Assembly (NCBI GenBank): GCA_964625745.1
Contig: CAZVCJ010000068.1
Location: forward strand, 1 to 20,126
Direction of reading: 5' to 3'
Length of the DNA stretch: 20,126 nt
Origin: CAZVCJ01 sp964625745
GTDB taxonomy: Bacteria > Chloroflexota > Anaerolineae > VGOG01
In this document: positions 6,754 to 14,540 of the stretch, in pieces
Position numbering within the stretch: position 1 is the first letter of the stretch
Layout of the letters: every line of letters begins with the position of its first letter
Position numbers and translations under genes: made by a program
Notes under the pieces: model-generated
What the model saw: only the letters and a program-made list of their open reading frames with translations
What the model was told of the DNA's origin: nothing
Database searches by the model: none

Positions 6754-6836
6754 CTTTGCTACTCAGTCGGCGCTCGCTCCCCCAGGTTTTGCATATCCCT
6801 ACGCAGTCCATTCCCTGCATTGAGGAGGAACCGCAG

Positions 6837-7595
6837 GTGTCAAATCATATCGAAGCGCAGAATCGCCGCCAGGTCCTGTCCAGGCCCATCGAGATCGTCT
6901 GCCACCGCATGGCCAACGAGCACGCCCCAGAGAACACCTTTGCCGCAGCCCAACTGTGTGTGGACTGGGGCGTGGATTACGTCGAAGCTGACGTTTGGAG
7001 CAGCCGTGACGGGGTCTTTTATCTGATGCACGACGCCACCGTGGATCGAACCACGAATGGCACGGGTTACGTCCTGGCCCTGACGTCGTCGGAGATCGAC
7101 CGGCTGGACGCCGGGAGCTGGTTCGGTCCCGAATTCGCTGGAGAGAAGGTGCCGAGGCTGGAGGACTTTCTGCGGTGGATCAAGGGCCAGGCCAGGGTCT
7201 TTCTCGACGTCAAGTTCGCCCATCCCCAGCAGTTGATAGACCTGCTCTACACAACGGGGATGGCGGGCGATTGCTTCCTGTGGTGTCAGAGTGCCGAGTG
7301 GATGCGCATCGTCCGCGTGCTGGACCCGAGGCTGGTGCTGAAGGTGAACGTCCGCAGCGTTCAGGACGTGGTCGAAGCGGCCAAGCGCTACCGGGCGCAG
7401 ATCGTCGAGGTGGGCCTGGAGAACATGAGCCGGGAACTGATTGCTGCCTGCCGCGAGCGCGGGCTCCGAATCATGGTCAACCAGACCAAGAAAGATCCAG
7501 AGGCGTTCCGCCAGGTGTTGCAGTGGGGCGCGGACATGATCAACCTGGAGCACGCCGACGTTTTTCTCGACATCCTGGCAGGCCACGGTTGGTGA
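6837..7595 (+). CDS. Glycerophosphodiester phosphodiesterase family protein
   Basis: 252 residues from GTG 6837, chosen because a strong GAGGAGG (6822-6828) lies eight bases upstream; the open frame to 6702 is Arg-rich and non-homologous. GDPD motifs: H23-R24 followed by APENT (HRMANEHAPENT), E50 and D52 (VEADVWSSRDG), H65-D66 (LMHDATVDRTTNGTG), then LDVKF in the place of the usual EIK, and MINLEHAD near the C-terminus. The family cleaves glycerophosphodiesters to an alcohol and sn-glycerol 3-phosphate, using a divalent metal. No signal peptide is seen, so it acts in the cytoplasm. Next to the iol genes, glycerophosphoinositol is an attractive but untested substrate. Confidence 0.82.
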   Translation: MSNHIEAQNRRQVLSRPIEIVCHRMANEHAPENTFAAAQLCVDWGVDYVEADVWSSRDGVFYLMHDATVDRTTNGTGYVLALTSSEIDRLDAGSWFGPEFAGEKVPRLEDFLRWIKGQARVFLDVKFAHPQQLIDLLYTTGMAGDCFLWCQSAEWMRIVRVLDPRLVLKVNVRSVQDVVEAAKRYRAQIVEVGLENMSRELIAACRERGLRIMVNQTKKDPEAFRQVLQWGADMINLEHADVFLDILAGHGW

Positions 7596-7605
7596 GTCAG
7601 TGAGA

Positions 7606-7651
7606 AACGAGTCAATGAGGCCCTCGTTACTCGTTACCTCGTTGACTCGTT
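7606..7651. repeat. Heptamer-built hairpin after the GDPD gene
   Basis: CGAGTCAATGAGG (7608-7620) pairs with CCTCGTTGACTCG (7637-7649) with one G-T wobble, and two more A-T pairs extend it outward. The 16-base loop is two CTCGTTA-type units. No T-run follows immediately. Confidence 0.6.
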
Positions 7652-7657
7652 ACCCCG

Positions 7658-7841
7658 TAAAAGGACCTCCAAGAGCTTGTCGGAGAAGACTTCGGAAGTC
7701 TCCATAATAGCTCAAGCTTGCAGGGATTTCAGTCGATTTCAGGTAGTTGATGCACTAAGAGTTCTCAGATCAAGACTTCCGAAGTCTGGGAGCACGCCCT
7801 CTCCGACAGGCTGCCAGGGTTGCGGTCTCAGAGGTCTTTTT
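7658..7841. repeat. Nested imperfect inverted repeat, MITE-like or long terminator
   Basis: Three nested pairs of arms share one centre: AAAAGGACCTC (7658-7668) with GAGGTCTTTTT (7831-7841); TGTCGGAGA (7678-7686) with TCTCCGACA (7800-7808), exact; and two 15-base hairpins AGACTTC-n-GAAGTCT at 7687-7701 and 7773-7787, the second being the reverse complement of the first. The outer 3' arm ends in TTTTTT. It could be a small non-autonomous element or a long-range transcription terminator. Confidence 0.55.
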
Positions 7842-7847
7842 TGTTTT

Positions 7848-7876
7848 TTGACAAAGCAAAAGCTTTGTTGTATAAT
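7848..7876 (+). promoter_or_regulatory. Consensus sigma-70 promoter of lacI-2 and the ABC importer
   Basis: TTGACA (7848-7853) and TATAAT (7871-7876), both perfect, 17 bases apart. The operator follows one base after the -10 box. Confidence 0.88.
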
Positions 7877-7877
7877 T

Positions 7878-7893
7878 CTGTTAGCGCTAACAG
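7878..7893. promoter_or_regulatory. LacI-type operator of lacI-2
   Basis: Perfect 16-base palindrome CTGTTAGCGCTAACAG covering the expected transcription start. The 12-base core GTTAGCGCTAAC recurs at 15729-15740 in front of GH4-GH67. It differs wholly from the operator of lacI-1. Confidence 0.82.
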
Positions 7894-7919
7894 CCACCGT
7901 CGTTGAGGAGAGGTAATTC

Positions 7920-8924
7920 ATGCCCAACCGTGTTACCATGGCTGATGTTGCCCGCGAGGCTGGTGTCTCATTGATGACTGTCTCCCGGGTGGTCAACGAA
8001 AAGGGAGAAGTCAGTCCGGCTACCCGCCAGTGTGTTCTGGAAGTCATTGAGCAGTTGGGCTACCGGCCCAGTGCCATTGCCCGCGGCCTGGCCACGCAGC
8101 GGACAGGCAGCCTGGGTCTGGTGATGCCCGATGTGGCCAACCCCTTTTTTTCTGACGTGGCGCACGGCGCGGAACACGTGGCTTACGCTGAGGGCTACAA
8201 CATCTTTCTGTGCAACACCGACGAGGATCCACAGCGGGAATTGAGCGTATTGCAATCGCTTGAAGAAAAGCAAGTGGATGGTGTTGTGCTGTGTAGTTCG
8301 CGTCTCGACGACAGCGAGTTAGAAGCAGCATTGGCTCATCACCCGGCCGCCGTGTTGGTCAACCGCCGGCTCGAGGGAGGTGGGGTCGTTGGTTCAGTAC
8401 TGATCGACGACGAAGCTGGCGGCCGACTGGCTACCCAACATCTATTACAGGCCGGTCACCGGGCGGTGGGCTTCCTCGCTGGCCCCCTGGCCTCCCGCAG
8501 CAGTCGTCAGCGGGCCAAAGGCTATCGCGCTGCCCTGGCCGCTGCTGACTTGCCCCACCATCCTGACTGGACGCGGCATTGTTCCCCCGTAGTAGAAAGC
8601 GGGCGAGAAACCGCTCGTCATCTGCTGACAACCTATCCTGAACTGACTGCTTTCTTCTGTTACAACGACCTGGTTGCCGTCGGCGCATTGCAAGCCTGCG
8701 CCGATCTGGGCCGCCGGGTACCTGACGACTTGGCCGTCGTTGGCTTTGACGACATCTTGCTGGCCGCCCTGGTCATCCCCCCGCTGACTACCTGCCGTGT
8801 GCACCGGTATGAGCTAGGCGCTCAGGCCATGCGGTTGCTGTTGGACCAGATCAATGGCTGTCATGACGAATGTACGGAGATCGTGCTGCAACCGGAACTC
8901 ATCGTCCGAGCCAGCGCGCCATAA
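7920..8924 (+). CDS. LacI-family transcriptional repressor 2 (probable regulator of the importer and GH4-GH67)
   Basis: 334 residues from ATG 7920, with GAGGAG (7905-7910) upstream. HTH at residues 5-25 (VTMADVAREAGVSLMTVSRVV), hinge near residue 55, then the sugar-binding-type effector domain (VMPDVANPFFSDVAHGAEHVA; VVGFDD near the C-terminus). It sits directly behind a palindromic operator, as expected of an autoregulated LacI protein, and is followed by an oligosaccharide/peptide-type importer. A copy of its effector-domain coding region and of its promoter/operator lies at 15697-16246, so the same repressor probably also controls the glycosidase genes. The inducer is unknown; an aldouronic acid or a monosaccharide released from it would fit. 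Confidence 0.92.
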   Translation: MPNRVTMADVAREAGVSLMTVSRVVNEKGEVSPATRQCVLEVIEQLGYRPSAIARGLATQRTGSLGLVMPDVANPFFSDVAHGAEHVAYAEGYNIFLCNTDEDPQRELSVLQSLEEKQVDGVVLCSSRLDDSELEAALAHHPAAVLVNRRLEGGGVVGSVLIDDEAGGRLATQHLLQAGHRAVGFLAGPLASRSSRQRAKGYRAALAAADLPHHPDWTRHCSPVVESGRETARHLLTTYPELTAFFCYNDLVAVGALQACADLGRRVPDDLAVVGFDDILLAALVIPPLTTCRVHRYELGAQAMRLLLDQINGCHDECTEIVLQPELIVRASAP

Positions 8925-8968
8925 GTTACTGGCCGGTAATTCAAACAACGTCCTGTCTTGCTATCTGT

Positions 8969-9124
8969 GAAAGAAGGGGGTGATCTTCCGGACGGATAAC
9001 TAACTTCGGGACAGTGTCCAGCATTGTCTACTTTGCGTCAGTGACTCAGAAAGGAGGTGGTCTTTTGGACAGATAGGCTTTCAGTCAATGTCCAATATTG
9101 CTCGTTCTGTGTCAGTAACCCAAT
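8969..9124. repeat. Diverged tandem duplication in the leader of the binding-protein gene
   Basis: Two copies of about 76-80 bases, 8969-9048 and 9049-9124. Each begins with a GAAAG-A/G-AGG purine run, then TCTTnnGGAC, GTCCA, ATTG, and ends GTCAGTnAC. The rest of the 229-base spacer between lacI-2 and the binding-protein gene has only a short near-palindrome TTACTGGCCGGTAA (8926-8939). No promoter of its own is obvious, so the importer is probably read through from the lacI-2 promoter. Confidence 0.6.
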
Positions 9125-9153
9125 TCTAGTTAAACCACATAAGGAGGAAAGAA

Positions 9154-11148
9154 ATGAGGAAGCTTACGCTTCTAAACCTGTTCGTTGTTCTGGCTCTTGT
9201 GTTGGCCGCCTGTGCCCAGCCAACCCCCGAGGTGATCGAGAAGGAGGTGGTCGTGGAGAAGCCGGTGGTCCAGACCGTGGTGGTGGAGAAGGAGGTGGTC
9301 GTCGAGAAGCCGGTAGTCCAGACCGTCGTCGTCGAGAAGGAGGTCAAAAAGTACGACGAAGCCCCTATGCTGAAGGAGTTGGTGGAAAAAGGCGAGCTTC
9401 CGCCGGTAGCAGAGCGCCTTCCCGATGAACCGCTGATGGTCCTGCCTGTCAAGTCGATCGGGCAGTATGGGGGCACCTGGCACCGGGCCTTCCTCGGCGT
9501 CGCGGACTTTCACGCCCTTGGGCGCCTCATCTACGAGTCTGTGCTGCGCTGGCCGCGTGATCCCAAAGATCCAATCCAGCCTGGCTTGGCCAAGGAGTGG
9601 AAGTGGTCGAATGACGGTACGGAGTTGACTCTCTATTTCCGCCAGGGTCTCAAGTGGTCCGACGGCGAGCTCTTCACCGTGGACGACATCATCTTCTGGT
9701 GGGAGGACATCGAGAACGACCCGGAAATCACGGCCTCCCCGCACATCGAATGGGTGGTCAATGGAGAGCCAATGGAACTGGAGAAGATAGACGATACCAC
9801 CATCAAACTAAAGTTCGCCGGGCCTAACGGCCTGGCCGAGACCACCGGGTTGGCCTTCCATGGCTGCCAGTGGCCGCTGGGCTTTGAGCGCTTTGGCTTC
9901 TTCGCCCCCAGGCACTATCTGGAGCAGTTCCATCCCAAGTACAACACGGACGCGACCTATGAGCTTTTCGAGGAGAAGGCGTTCAACTTCAATACCGAGC
10001 TTCCGGTGATGTATGCCTGGAAGGTCGCGCAGTGGGAAGCCGGGGCCACGGAAATGGTCGCCGAGCGCAATCCCTACTACTGGAAGGTGGATCCAGTGGG
10101 CCAGCAGCTCCCCTACATCGATCGGATTCACTACACCCTGGTCGAGGGTGGCGACGCCCTCAACCTGATGGCCATCGCGGGCGATCTGGACATGCAGCAC
10201 CGCCGCATCAGCTTTAGCCAGTACACCGTCTACCAGGAGAACGCGGAGGCGGGCAACTACCACTTGCTTGTGTGGCCCACGGCACAGGCTTCCACCATCA
10301 CTCTCTTCCCCAATCAGAGCTATCCCGATCCCAAGTATCGCGAGCTGCTGCAGAACCTCAAGTTCCGCCAGGCCCTGTCACTGGCCATAGACCGCGACTT
10401 GATCAACGAGGTCTCCTTCCTGGGCCAGGCCATCCCGCGCAACACCACCGTTGTGCGCGATTCGCCTCTGTTCCAGGCGGACATCGAGGAATACTATGCC
10501 GAGTACGATCCCGCGGCAGCCCAGGCGTTGCTGGACGAGATCGGGTTGGTGAAAGGCGCTGATGGCTTCTATGCCTTCTCAGACGGCTCGCCGGTGGAGC
10601 TGATCATTGAGGGCACTGACGCTGTTTCGGGTGCCAGCATGGATGCTCTGGAATTGGTGACCCAGAACTGGAACGACGCCGGTCTCAAGACAGTTCTGGA
10701 AGCCATGTCGCGCGACATCTACTGGCCCAGGGCCAACAGCAACGAGGTCATGATCGCAACCTGGGAGACGGACCGCGGCCTGGTACCGATGGTAGACCCA
10801 ATCTACCAGTTCCCCTTTGACGAGCGCTCCTGGATGGGGCCGGCTTTTGGCACCTGGTACAAGTCTGGTGGCGAGCTAGGTGAGGAGCCGATAGCCCTCT
10901 TCAAGGAGGTACAGGACCTTTACGACCAGTACAAGATCACTGTGGACGCCGACGAGCAACTTAAAATCGGCAAGCAGATCGTCCGGAAAGCCACCGAGGG
11001 CCTGTTCAGCATCGGCACGGTGGGCCAGCCGCCCGCTCTGACGGTGGTCAAGAACAACTTCTACAACGTCATGGATAAGCACACCTCTGACTGGATCGTC
11101 TTCACACCGGGCACCATGGACCCGCCCCAGTTCTGGATCGGGAAGTAG
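9154..11148 (+). CDS. ABC importer substrate-binding lipoprotein, family 5 (Opp/Dpp type)
   Basis: 664 residues from ATG 9154, with AAGGAGG (9141-9147) upstream. Residues 1-20 are a lipoprotein signal peptide with lipobox LAAC; C20 would be lipidated and hold the protein on the outer face of the membrane. A tether of two 16-residue repeats follows (29-64). The SBP_bac_5 domain begins near residue 100 (YGGTWHRAF, YESVLRW, GLAKEWKWSNDGTELTLYFRQGLKWSDG) and runs to the end (PPQFWIG). It is longer than peptide-binding relatives (about 540 residues), as in the branch of the family that binds plant-polysaccharide oligosaccharides. With GH4 and GH67 nearby, an aldouronic or other uronic-acid-bearing oligosaccharide is the likely ligand; a peptide cannot be excluded. 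Confidence 0.88.
   Translation: MRKLTLLNLFVVLALVLAACAQPTPEVIEKEVVVEKPVVQTVVVEKEVVVEKPVVQTVVVEKEVKKYDEAPMLKELVEKGELPPVAERLPDEPLMVLPVKSIGQYGGTWHRAFLGVADFHALGRLIYESVLRWPRDPKDPIQPGLAKEWKWSNDGTELTLYFRQGLKWSDGELFTVDDIIFWWEDIENDPEITASPHIEWVVNGEPMELEKIDDTTIKLKFAGPNGLAETTGLAFHGCQWPLGFERFGFFAPRHYLEQFHPKYNTDATYELFEEKAFNFNTELPVMYAWKVAQWEAGATEMVAERNPYYWKVDPVGQQLPYIDRIHYTLVEGGDALNLMAIAGDLDMQHRRISFSQYTVYQENAEAGNYHLLVWPTAQASTITLFPNQSYPDPKYRELLQNLKFRQALSLAIDRDLINEVSFLGQAIPRNTTVVRDSPLFQADIEEYYAEYDPAAAQALLDEIGLVKGADGFYAFSDGSPVELIIEGTDAVSGASMDALELVTQNWNDAGLKTVLEAMSRDIYWPRANSNEVMIATWETDRGLVPMVDPIYQFPFDERSWMGPAFGTWYKSGGELGEEPIALFKEVQDLYDQYKITVDADEQLKIGKQIVRKATEGLFSIGTVGQPPALTVVKNNFYNVMDKHTSDWIVFTPGTMDPPQFWIGK
9238..9345 (+). 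repeat. 48-bp tandem repeat encoding the lipoprotein tether
   Basis: Two full units (9238-9285, 9286-9333) and a quarter unit (9334-9345), each coding EKEVVVEKPVVQTVVV. The protein repeat is exact while the DNA differs at several third codon positions, so the peptide is under selection. Confidence 0.8.
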
Positions 11149-11303
11149 GTGTGGCACAAGACCGATGCCTTTGCTGCAGAAAAGCAAGTGTAGTATAATA
11201 GGCAGTAGGCGGAGGTAATACTGGGCGAGGAGGGATCGGCAGGTAGAGATTCCTCCTCGCTCCAAATGGTACGCTTTCCGGGTGTTGTTGAGGAGTATTT
11301 ACT
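11149..11303. other. Spacer between binding protein and permease genes, with a stem-loop and a possible secondary promoter
   Basis: A 9-bp perfect stem GCGAGGAGG (11225-11233) with CCTCCTCGC (11252-11260), not followed by a T-run, is of the kind that protects the abundant binding-protein mRNA or dampens permease expression. Upstream, TATAAT at 11194-11199 has only a poor -35 (TTGCTG, 11171-11176), so an internal promoter is possible but weak. Confidence 0.5.
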
Positions 11304-12287
11304 ATGCTAGCTTATGTCGGGAGACGTATTCTGGGAATGATTCCCACGCTCGTCATCGTGTCTATCCTCACCTTCATTATCATCCAGTTGCCGCCAGGCG
11401 ACTTCTGGACTACGCGGGCGATCGAGATAGCCATGAGCGGCGGTGGGCAGGATAAAGAGACGGTCGAGAAGATGCGGGAGCGGTATCGCATGGATGACCC
11501 ATTATACGTTCAATACCTGCGATGGGTCTCCGGCTTCCCTCGCGGTGACTTTGGGTGGTCTCTTGAATGGAACAGTCCAGTCCTGCCCATCGTGTTCCGG
11601 CGAATGAGCTACACCATCCAGGTGGGTGGGCTGTCGCTGCTTTTCATGATGGGCGTTGCCATTCCCATTGGCATCTATTCGGCCACGCATCAGTACTCCT
11701 TCGGCGATCATGCACTATCCCTGGTGGGATTCCTGGGGTTATCGCTACCCGGCTTCCTGTTGGCGTTGCTGTGGATGTTCTTTGGCATCATTGTTCTACG
11801 CATTCCTGTCGGAGGAGAGATCTCCCTGGAGATGGCGGAGCAGCCCTGGAGCCTGGCCAAGTTACTGGATTATCTGAATCACCTCTGGCCGCCAGCGGTC
11901 ATCCTTGGCCTGGCGAGCACAGCCCAACTCCAGCGCATCATGCGGGGCAACCTGCTGGACGTGATGGGACAGCAACACATCACCACCGCGCGGGCGAAAG
12001 GGCTCAAGGAACGAAAAGTGGTCAATAAATACGCTGTGCGGGTAGCCATCAACCCCTTGATCAGCGTGATGGCCATGGAAGTTCCCAAGATCATTTCAGA
12101 GTCTACCATCGTGGGCATCGTCATGTCGGTCCCAACTATCGGTCCTCTTCTGCTACGTTCCCTGCTCAGCCAGGATATGCACCTGGCCGGGACCTTCTTG
12201 CTCTTTATGACTGTGCTGTTGATGATATCCAATCTCTTGGCTGATATCGCCCTCGCGTGGGCTGACCCAAGGATTGTGTACACATGA
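11304..12287 (+). CDS. ABC importer permease, DppB/OppB type
   Basis: 327 residues from ATG 11304 with GAGGAG (11290-11295) upstream. The N-terminus MLAYVGRRILGMIPTLVIVSILTFIII is the first membrane helix typical of the DppB family, followed by the extracytoplasmic stretch with the family marker (RYRMDDPLYVQYLRWV, GDFGWS). Further helices lie at about 105-130, 140-170, 195-215 and 285-315. The cytoplasmic coupling loop is seen at ITTARAKGLKERKVV, with the conserved Ala and Gly. It would pair with the DppC-type permease, whose gene overlaps this one by four bases (ATGA), indicating coupled translation. Confidence 0.92.
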   Translation: MLAYVGRRILGMIPTLVIVSILTFIIIQLPPGDFWTTRAIEIAMSGGGQDKETVEKMRERYRMDDPLYVQYLRWVSGFPRGDFGWSLEWNSPVLPIVFRRMSYTIQVGGLSLLFMMGVAIPIGIYSATHQYSFGDHALSLVGFLGLSLPGFLLALLWMFFGIIVLRIPVGGEISLEMAEQPWSLAKLLDYLNHLWPPAVILGLASTAQLQRIMRGNLLDVMGQQHITTARAKGLKERKVVNKYAVRVAINPLISVMAMEVPKIISESTIVGIVMSVPTIGPLLLRSLLSQDMHLAGTFLLFMTVLLMISNLLADIALAWADPRIVYT

Positions 12288-13462
12288 GCGATGTAGCAGC
12301 CAAGTCGGAGGAGCTGTTCAAGCTATACGAGGGGCTGAGCGACGCAAGCGAGGGCCTGGAGCCGGAAGACCTGGCCGGCCAGAAATCCCTTGAGGCCATC
12401 TACGCTGCCTCGCAATGGCAACTGATGTGGCGAAAGTTCATTCGCAACAAAGTGGCCATCGTGGGAGGAATCGTGATCCTGCTCTACTACCTGGCTGGGC
12501 TCTTCGCCGGCTTTGTGGCCCCATATACCCTCTCCACACGGTTCATCAAGTACATCCACATGCCCCCTCAGCGTGTTCACTTCTTCAACGACGGGAAGTT
12601 GCAGCCGTTTGTCTGCGACGTTGACTTGACCATTGACGAGAACTTGCGCAAGATCTATGAGCCGAACTGTGACAAGAGAATCCCTCTCGAGTTCTTCTCC
12701 CACGGCGAACCCTACAAGCTTCTTGGATTGATCGAGACCGACGTGCACCTGTTCCAGGCGCCGGGCGGGATCGTCTCGCTGTTGGGCACTGAGCGACAAG
12801 GGCGCGACATGTTTTCCCGCGTCCTCTATGGCAGCCAGGTCTCGCTAACCATCGGACTACTGGGCGTGGCCTTCAGTTTGGTCTTTGGGTCGGTGCTGGG
12901 CGTCGCCTCGGGCTACTACGGCGGTTGGATTGACGAACTCATACAGCGGTTGATCGAACTGGTGCGCTCCTTCCCCGCAATTCCCCTGTGGATGGCTTTA
13001 TCGGCCGCAGTGCCCCCTCACTGGCCACCACTGAGGACCTACTTCGCCGTGACCATCATCCTGTCCGTAATCGGCTGGACCTGGTTGGCCCGTCAACTGC
13101 GGGGGAAGGTGCTGTCCTTGCGCAACGAGAATTTCGTCTTGGCGGCGAAACTTGCCGGGGCAAGTGATAGGTGGATCATCTTCAGGCATCTCATCCCGGC
13201 GACCCTTAGCCACATCATCGTCGTCTCGACACTGGCCATGCCGGCCATGATTCTGGCGGAGACCGCGCTGAGTTTCCTGGGACTGGGACTCCGCCCGCCA
13301 ATCACCAGTTGGGGCGTGCTTCTCAAGGAGGTGCAGAATATTCAGTCTATGGCCCTCTATCCCTGGGTGTTTACTCCGGCGCTTGCCATCGCCATCGCTA
13401 TCCTCGCTTTCAATTTTCTCGGCGATGGCCTGCGCGATGCTTCCGACCCTTATACGATATGA
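12284..13462 (+). CDS. ABC importer permease, DppC/OppC type, with a large extracytoplasmic insert
   Basis: 392 residues, longer than the usual 280-310. A soluble N-terminal segment (1-45) precedes SQWQLMWRKFIRNKVAIVGG, the OppC N-terminal signature, and the first helix (about 55-80). Between the first helix and the permease core is an insert of roughly 90 residues (about 85-170), rich in aromatic and charged residues with two Cys; such inserts occur in the relatives that travel with long binding proteins and may help docking. The core starts at GTERQGRDMFSRVLYGSQ, and the coupling loop is VLAAKLAGASDRWIIFRHLIPATL. It overlaps both neighbours by four bases (ATGA at 12284-12287 and 13459-13462). 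Confidence 0.92.
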   Translation: MSDVAAKSEELFKLYEGLSDASEGLEPEDLAGQKSLEAIYAASQWQLMWRKFIRNKVAIVGGIVILLYYLAGLFAGFVAPYTLSTRFIKYIHMPPQRVHFFNDGKLQPFVCDVDLTIDENLRKIYEPNCDKRIPLEFFSHGEPYKLLGLIETDVHLFQAPGGIVSLLGTERQGRDMFSRVLYGSQVSLTIGLLGVAFSLVFGSVLGVASGYYGGWIDELIQRLIELVRSFPAIPLWMALSAAVPPHWPPLRTYFAVTIILSVIGWTWLARQLRGKVLSLRNENFVLAAKLAGASDRWIIFRHLIPATLSHIIVVSTLAMPAMILAETALSFLGLGLRPPITSWGVLLKEVQNIQSMALYPWVFTPALAIAIAILAFNFLGDGLRDASDPYTI

Positions 13463-14481
13463 GTATGGTATCCGACAATCAGCGCTGTATTGTTCGAGTT
13501 GAAGATCTGAAGACCTACTTCTATACCCTGGACGGGGTGGTCCGGGCGGTGGATGGTGTGTCCTTGGAGATCAGGCCTGGTGAGACTCTTGGCCTGGTCG
13601 GCGAGTCAGGGTGTGGAAAGAGTGTAACCGCTTTTTCCATCCTCCGTTTGCTCCCTTTGAAGACGAGCCGCATCGTCCAGGGCAAGATTCTCTACGATCA
13701 GGGAGATGGCAATCCGTCGGTTGATCTGACCACCGTTGATCCAAATGGGGATCTCATCCGCAATATCCGGGGGAACGAGATTGCCATGATCTTCCAGGAG
13801 CCGCTGACCTCCCTGTCGCCGGTGCACACGGTGGGCAGCCAGATTGCGGAGGCAGTGGAGCTGCACCAGCGGGTGAGCGAGGAGGAAGCGAGGGAGAGGG
13901 CCATCCAGATGCTGGAGGAGGTTGGCATCGCCATGCCGCGCCGGCGTTACAGTGAGTACCCGCACCAGTTTTCGGGAGGCATGCGGCAACGGGCGATGAT
14001 CGCCATGGCGCTCTCCTGTAATCCCAGGCTCCTCATCGCCGATGAGCCCACCACGGCGCTGGATGTCACCATCCAGGCCCAGATCCTGGAGCTGATGAAA
14101 TCCCTCCAGGACGAGTTCGGGATGGCGATCATGATGATCACCCACAACCTGGGGGTGGTCGCCGAGACGTCCGACCGGGTGGCGGTGATGTATATGGGCA
14201 AGATTGTGGAGAGCGGCGACGCGCGCACTATCTTTCATCGTCCGCTCCACCCGTACACGGTGGGCCTTATGCGATCCATCCCGCACCTGGGCCGTCGGGT
14301 GAAGGCGCGCCTGACACCCATCCCTGGCAGCGTCCCGGACCCCTATTCGGTGCCGTCTGGGTGCGCCTTCTTGCCGCGCTGCCCTGTTCCTAAGATGGAA
14401 GCTTGTTACCAGGTACAGGAGGAGGCAATGCTGGTCGAAGTGGAGCCTGGTCATTTCGTGCGTTGCTCGCTGTACGTGTAA
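13459..14481 (+). CDS. ABC importer ATPase, DppD/OppD type
   Basis: 340 residues from ATG 13459, whose ATGA overlaps the dppC-type stop; the open frame further upstream lies inside the permease gene and is not used. Walker A is G48-ESGCGKS-55, the ABC signature S172-GGMRQR, Walker B LLIADEP with D195-E196, and the H-loop is in MMITHN. The C-terminal oligopeptide-transporter extension carries the cysteine motif GCAFLPRCPVPKMEAC. It would form the nucleotide-binding heterodimer with the DppF-type ATPase. Substrate class follows the binding protein. Confidence 0.93.
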   Translation: MSMVSDNQRCIVRVEDLKTYFYTLDGVVRAVDGVSLEIRPGETLGLVGESGCGKSVTAFSILRLLPLKTSRIVQGKILYDQGDGNPSVDLTTVDPNGDLIRNIRGNEIAMIFQEPLTSLSPVHTVGSQIAEAVELHQRVSEEEARERAIQMLEEVGIAMPRRRYSEYPHQFSGGMRQRAMIAMALSCNPRLLIADEPTTALDVTIQAQILELMKSLQDEFGMAIMMITHNLGVVAETSDRVAVMYMGKIVESGDARTIFHRPLHPYTVGLMRSIPHLGRRVKARLTPIPGSVPDPYSVPSGCAFLPRCPVPKMEACYQVQEEAMLVEVEPGHFVRCSLYV

Positions 14482-14540
14482 CCCAGTGTCTTGATCCACC
14501 AAGACGATGGCTGTCAAGAGATAATGCTGCAAGAGGCAAC

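Larger units (their letters stand above)
7596..7919. other. 324-base spacer before lacI-2
   Basis: Contains no gene. In order it holds a heptamer hairpin (7606-7651), a large nested inverted repeat (7658-7841) ending in a T-run, and the promoter/operator of lacI-2 (7848-7893). Confidence 0.7.

Noticed and set aside
6702..6836. N-terminal extension of the GDPD gene
   Set aside because: It is Arg-rich, overlaps the GH28 scrap in another frame and lacks homology; GTG 6837 has a strong ribosome binding site.
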